The notes beneath the pieces were generated by a model. That model was not told the DNA's origin. It saw nothing but the letters and a program-made list of their open reading frames with translations, and searched no databases. The position numbers and the translations under genes are program-made. From the NCBI RefSeq assembly GCF_900096565.1, contig NZ_FMYP01000014.1:1-64000 (forward strand): a stretch of 64,000 bases of DNA. Reading direction: 5' to 3'. This DNA is from Williamwhitmania taraxaci (GTDB taxonomy: Bacteria; Bacteroidota; Bacteroidia; Bacteroidales; Williamwhitmaniaceae). Numbering within the stretch: the first letter of the stretch is position 1; each line of letters opens with the position of its first letter. Positions 63,601 to 64,000 of this stretch are shown here, one piece after another.

Positions 63601-64000
63601 ATGCAAAAATTAATATCAATCGTATTCCTATGTGGAATACTATGTATTATGGCTTGTGGCTGTGAAAAGGATGATGGTGAATCAATTAAGTCTATCGAAG
63701 GTTACCTCGTTGGTTTTGATCCATGCACAATTAATCATCATTATAGAGTTGGATATGTCATTATATCAACTGATTTGAATGATACTTTGGTGACCTATAA
63801 TTTATCAGATAATGAGTTCAGAATGCCGGCATCTATTTTGAACAATTTGTCAGATACTCTTTATAAAATACCTGAATTATATTTTCAAAATTATGGGAGT
63901 TGCCCATACTTCCCGGATACATTACGATATAAGTATAAGGTTAATATTTCATATTTAACTGCAACCGATGATGAGAAGGTTTATAACTTATGTACAACCG
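63601..64000 (+). CDS. Lipoprotein, cut by the window end
   Basis: The frame from ATG 63601 stays open to the last base (133 codons seen). MQKLISIVFLCGILCIMACGC is a lipoprotein signal peptide with lipobox MACGC or the preceding Cys; it parallels LILFLCGTIGIAAVGC of the gene before it. The rest is polar with aromatic residues (SIEGYLVGFDPC, YRVGYVIISTDLNDT, LYFQNYGSCPYFPD). No domain was recognised, and the C-terminus is outside the window. Confidence 0.7.
   Translation, partial: MQKLISIVFLCGILCIMACGCEKDDGESIKSIEGYLVGFDPCTINHHYRVGYVIISTDLNDTLVTYNLSDNEFRMPASILNNLSDTLYKIPELYFQNYGSCPYFPDTLRYKYKVNISYLTATDDEKVYNLCTT

Noticed and set aside
1-64000. tRNA and rRNA genes
   Set aside because: I looked for T-loop-like GTTCGAA-type segments and conserved rRNA stretches; the few hits lie inside protein genes (for example in pgi) without cloverleaf context.

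Overview
The window looks like a chromosomal segment of a member of the Bacteroidota, probably Bacteroidales/Marinilabiliales-like. The evidence is the purH-mreBCD-mrdA-rodA order, the hpt-adk-obgE and lysS/gpsA/pgi groupings, the Bacteroidota-length ParE/ParC, DUF5362- and DUF6261-type proteins, and many -7 boxes matching TAnnTTTG, the Bacteroidota primary sigma factor signature. Most of it is housekeeping sequence. No rRNA, tRNA or CRISPR array was recognised.

Layout. 1-455: 3' end of a group II intron (maturase C-terminus, domains V and VI), cut by the window edge. 496-1743: MacB/FtsX-type permease (-). 2129-9336: purH followed by the elongasome genes mreB, mreC, mreD, mrdA and rodA (+). 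9311-16812: AcpH-like phosphodiesterase, a cyclic-2,3-diphosphoglycerate-synthase-like GTPase, a SIMPL protein, a secreted protein with a paralogue at 46.3-46.8 kb, a branching enzyme and an unknown protein. 17172-18997: a stand-alone HsdR N-terminal nuclease domain and a small membrane protein. 19114-28064 (-): lysS, a hybrid histidine kinase, a DEDDh exonuclease, a tiny lipoprotein, gpsA and pgi. 28303-32806: M20 amidohydrolase, KamA-like radical SAM enzyme, DUF2238 protein overlapped by what looks like an L,D-transpeptidase remnant, and a REP-associated (Y1/HUH) transposase with a palindrome inside its coding sequence. 33112-38913: lipA, lipB, recJ, corA and two small proteins. 39014-41928 (-): two-gene unit for an HhH-domain outer-membrane protein and a beta-barrel protein. 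42348-47717: hpt, adk, obgE, a PAP2 phosphatase, lplA, the second paralogue and a 1-acylglycerol-phosphate acyltransferase. 47826-52988: parE, parC, aroK. 53043-59260 (-): M14 carboxypeptidase, a membrane protein and an SGNH-SGNH-MBOAT O-acylation operon. 59261-64000 is accessory: a candidate small RNA, a short SPFH protein, a pRiA4b ORF-3-like protein, a DUF6261-like protein preceded by a 42-bp tandem repeat array, and two tandem lipoprotein genes, the last cut by the window end.

How the genes work together. MreBCD, PBP2 and RodA form the lateral-wall synthesis machine. LipA/LipB make lipoate de novo and LplA salvages it. Pgi, GpsA and GlgB sit at branch points of hexose and triose metabolism. 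ParE/ParC form topoisomerase IV. The SGNH/MBOAT operon probably O-acetylates an envelope polysaccharide. Several starts were moved downstream of the longest reading frame because a TAnnTTTG box or signal-peptide context lies inside the longer frame.

Least explained: the repeat array before the DUF6261-like gene, the promoter-terminator pair at 59.5-59.65 kb with no gene, the palindrome inside the transposase gene, and the two-member secreted family at 12.8 and 46.3 kb. All calls come from reading the sequence. No database search was run.
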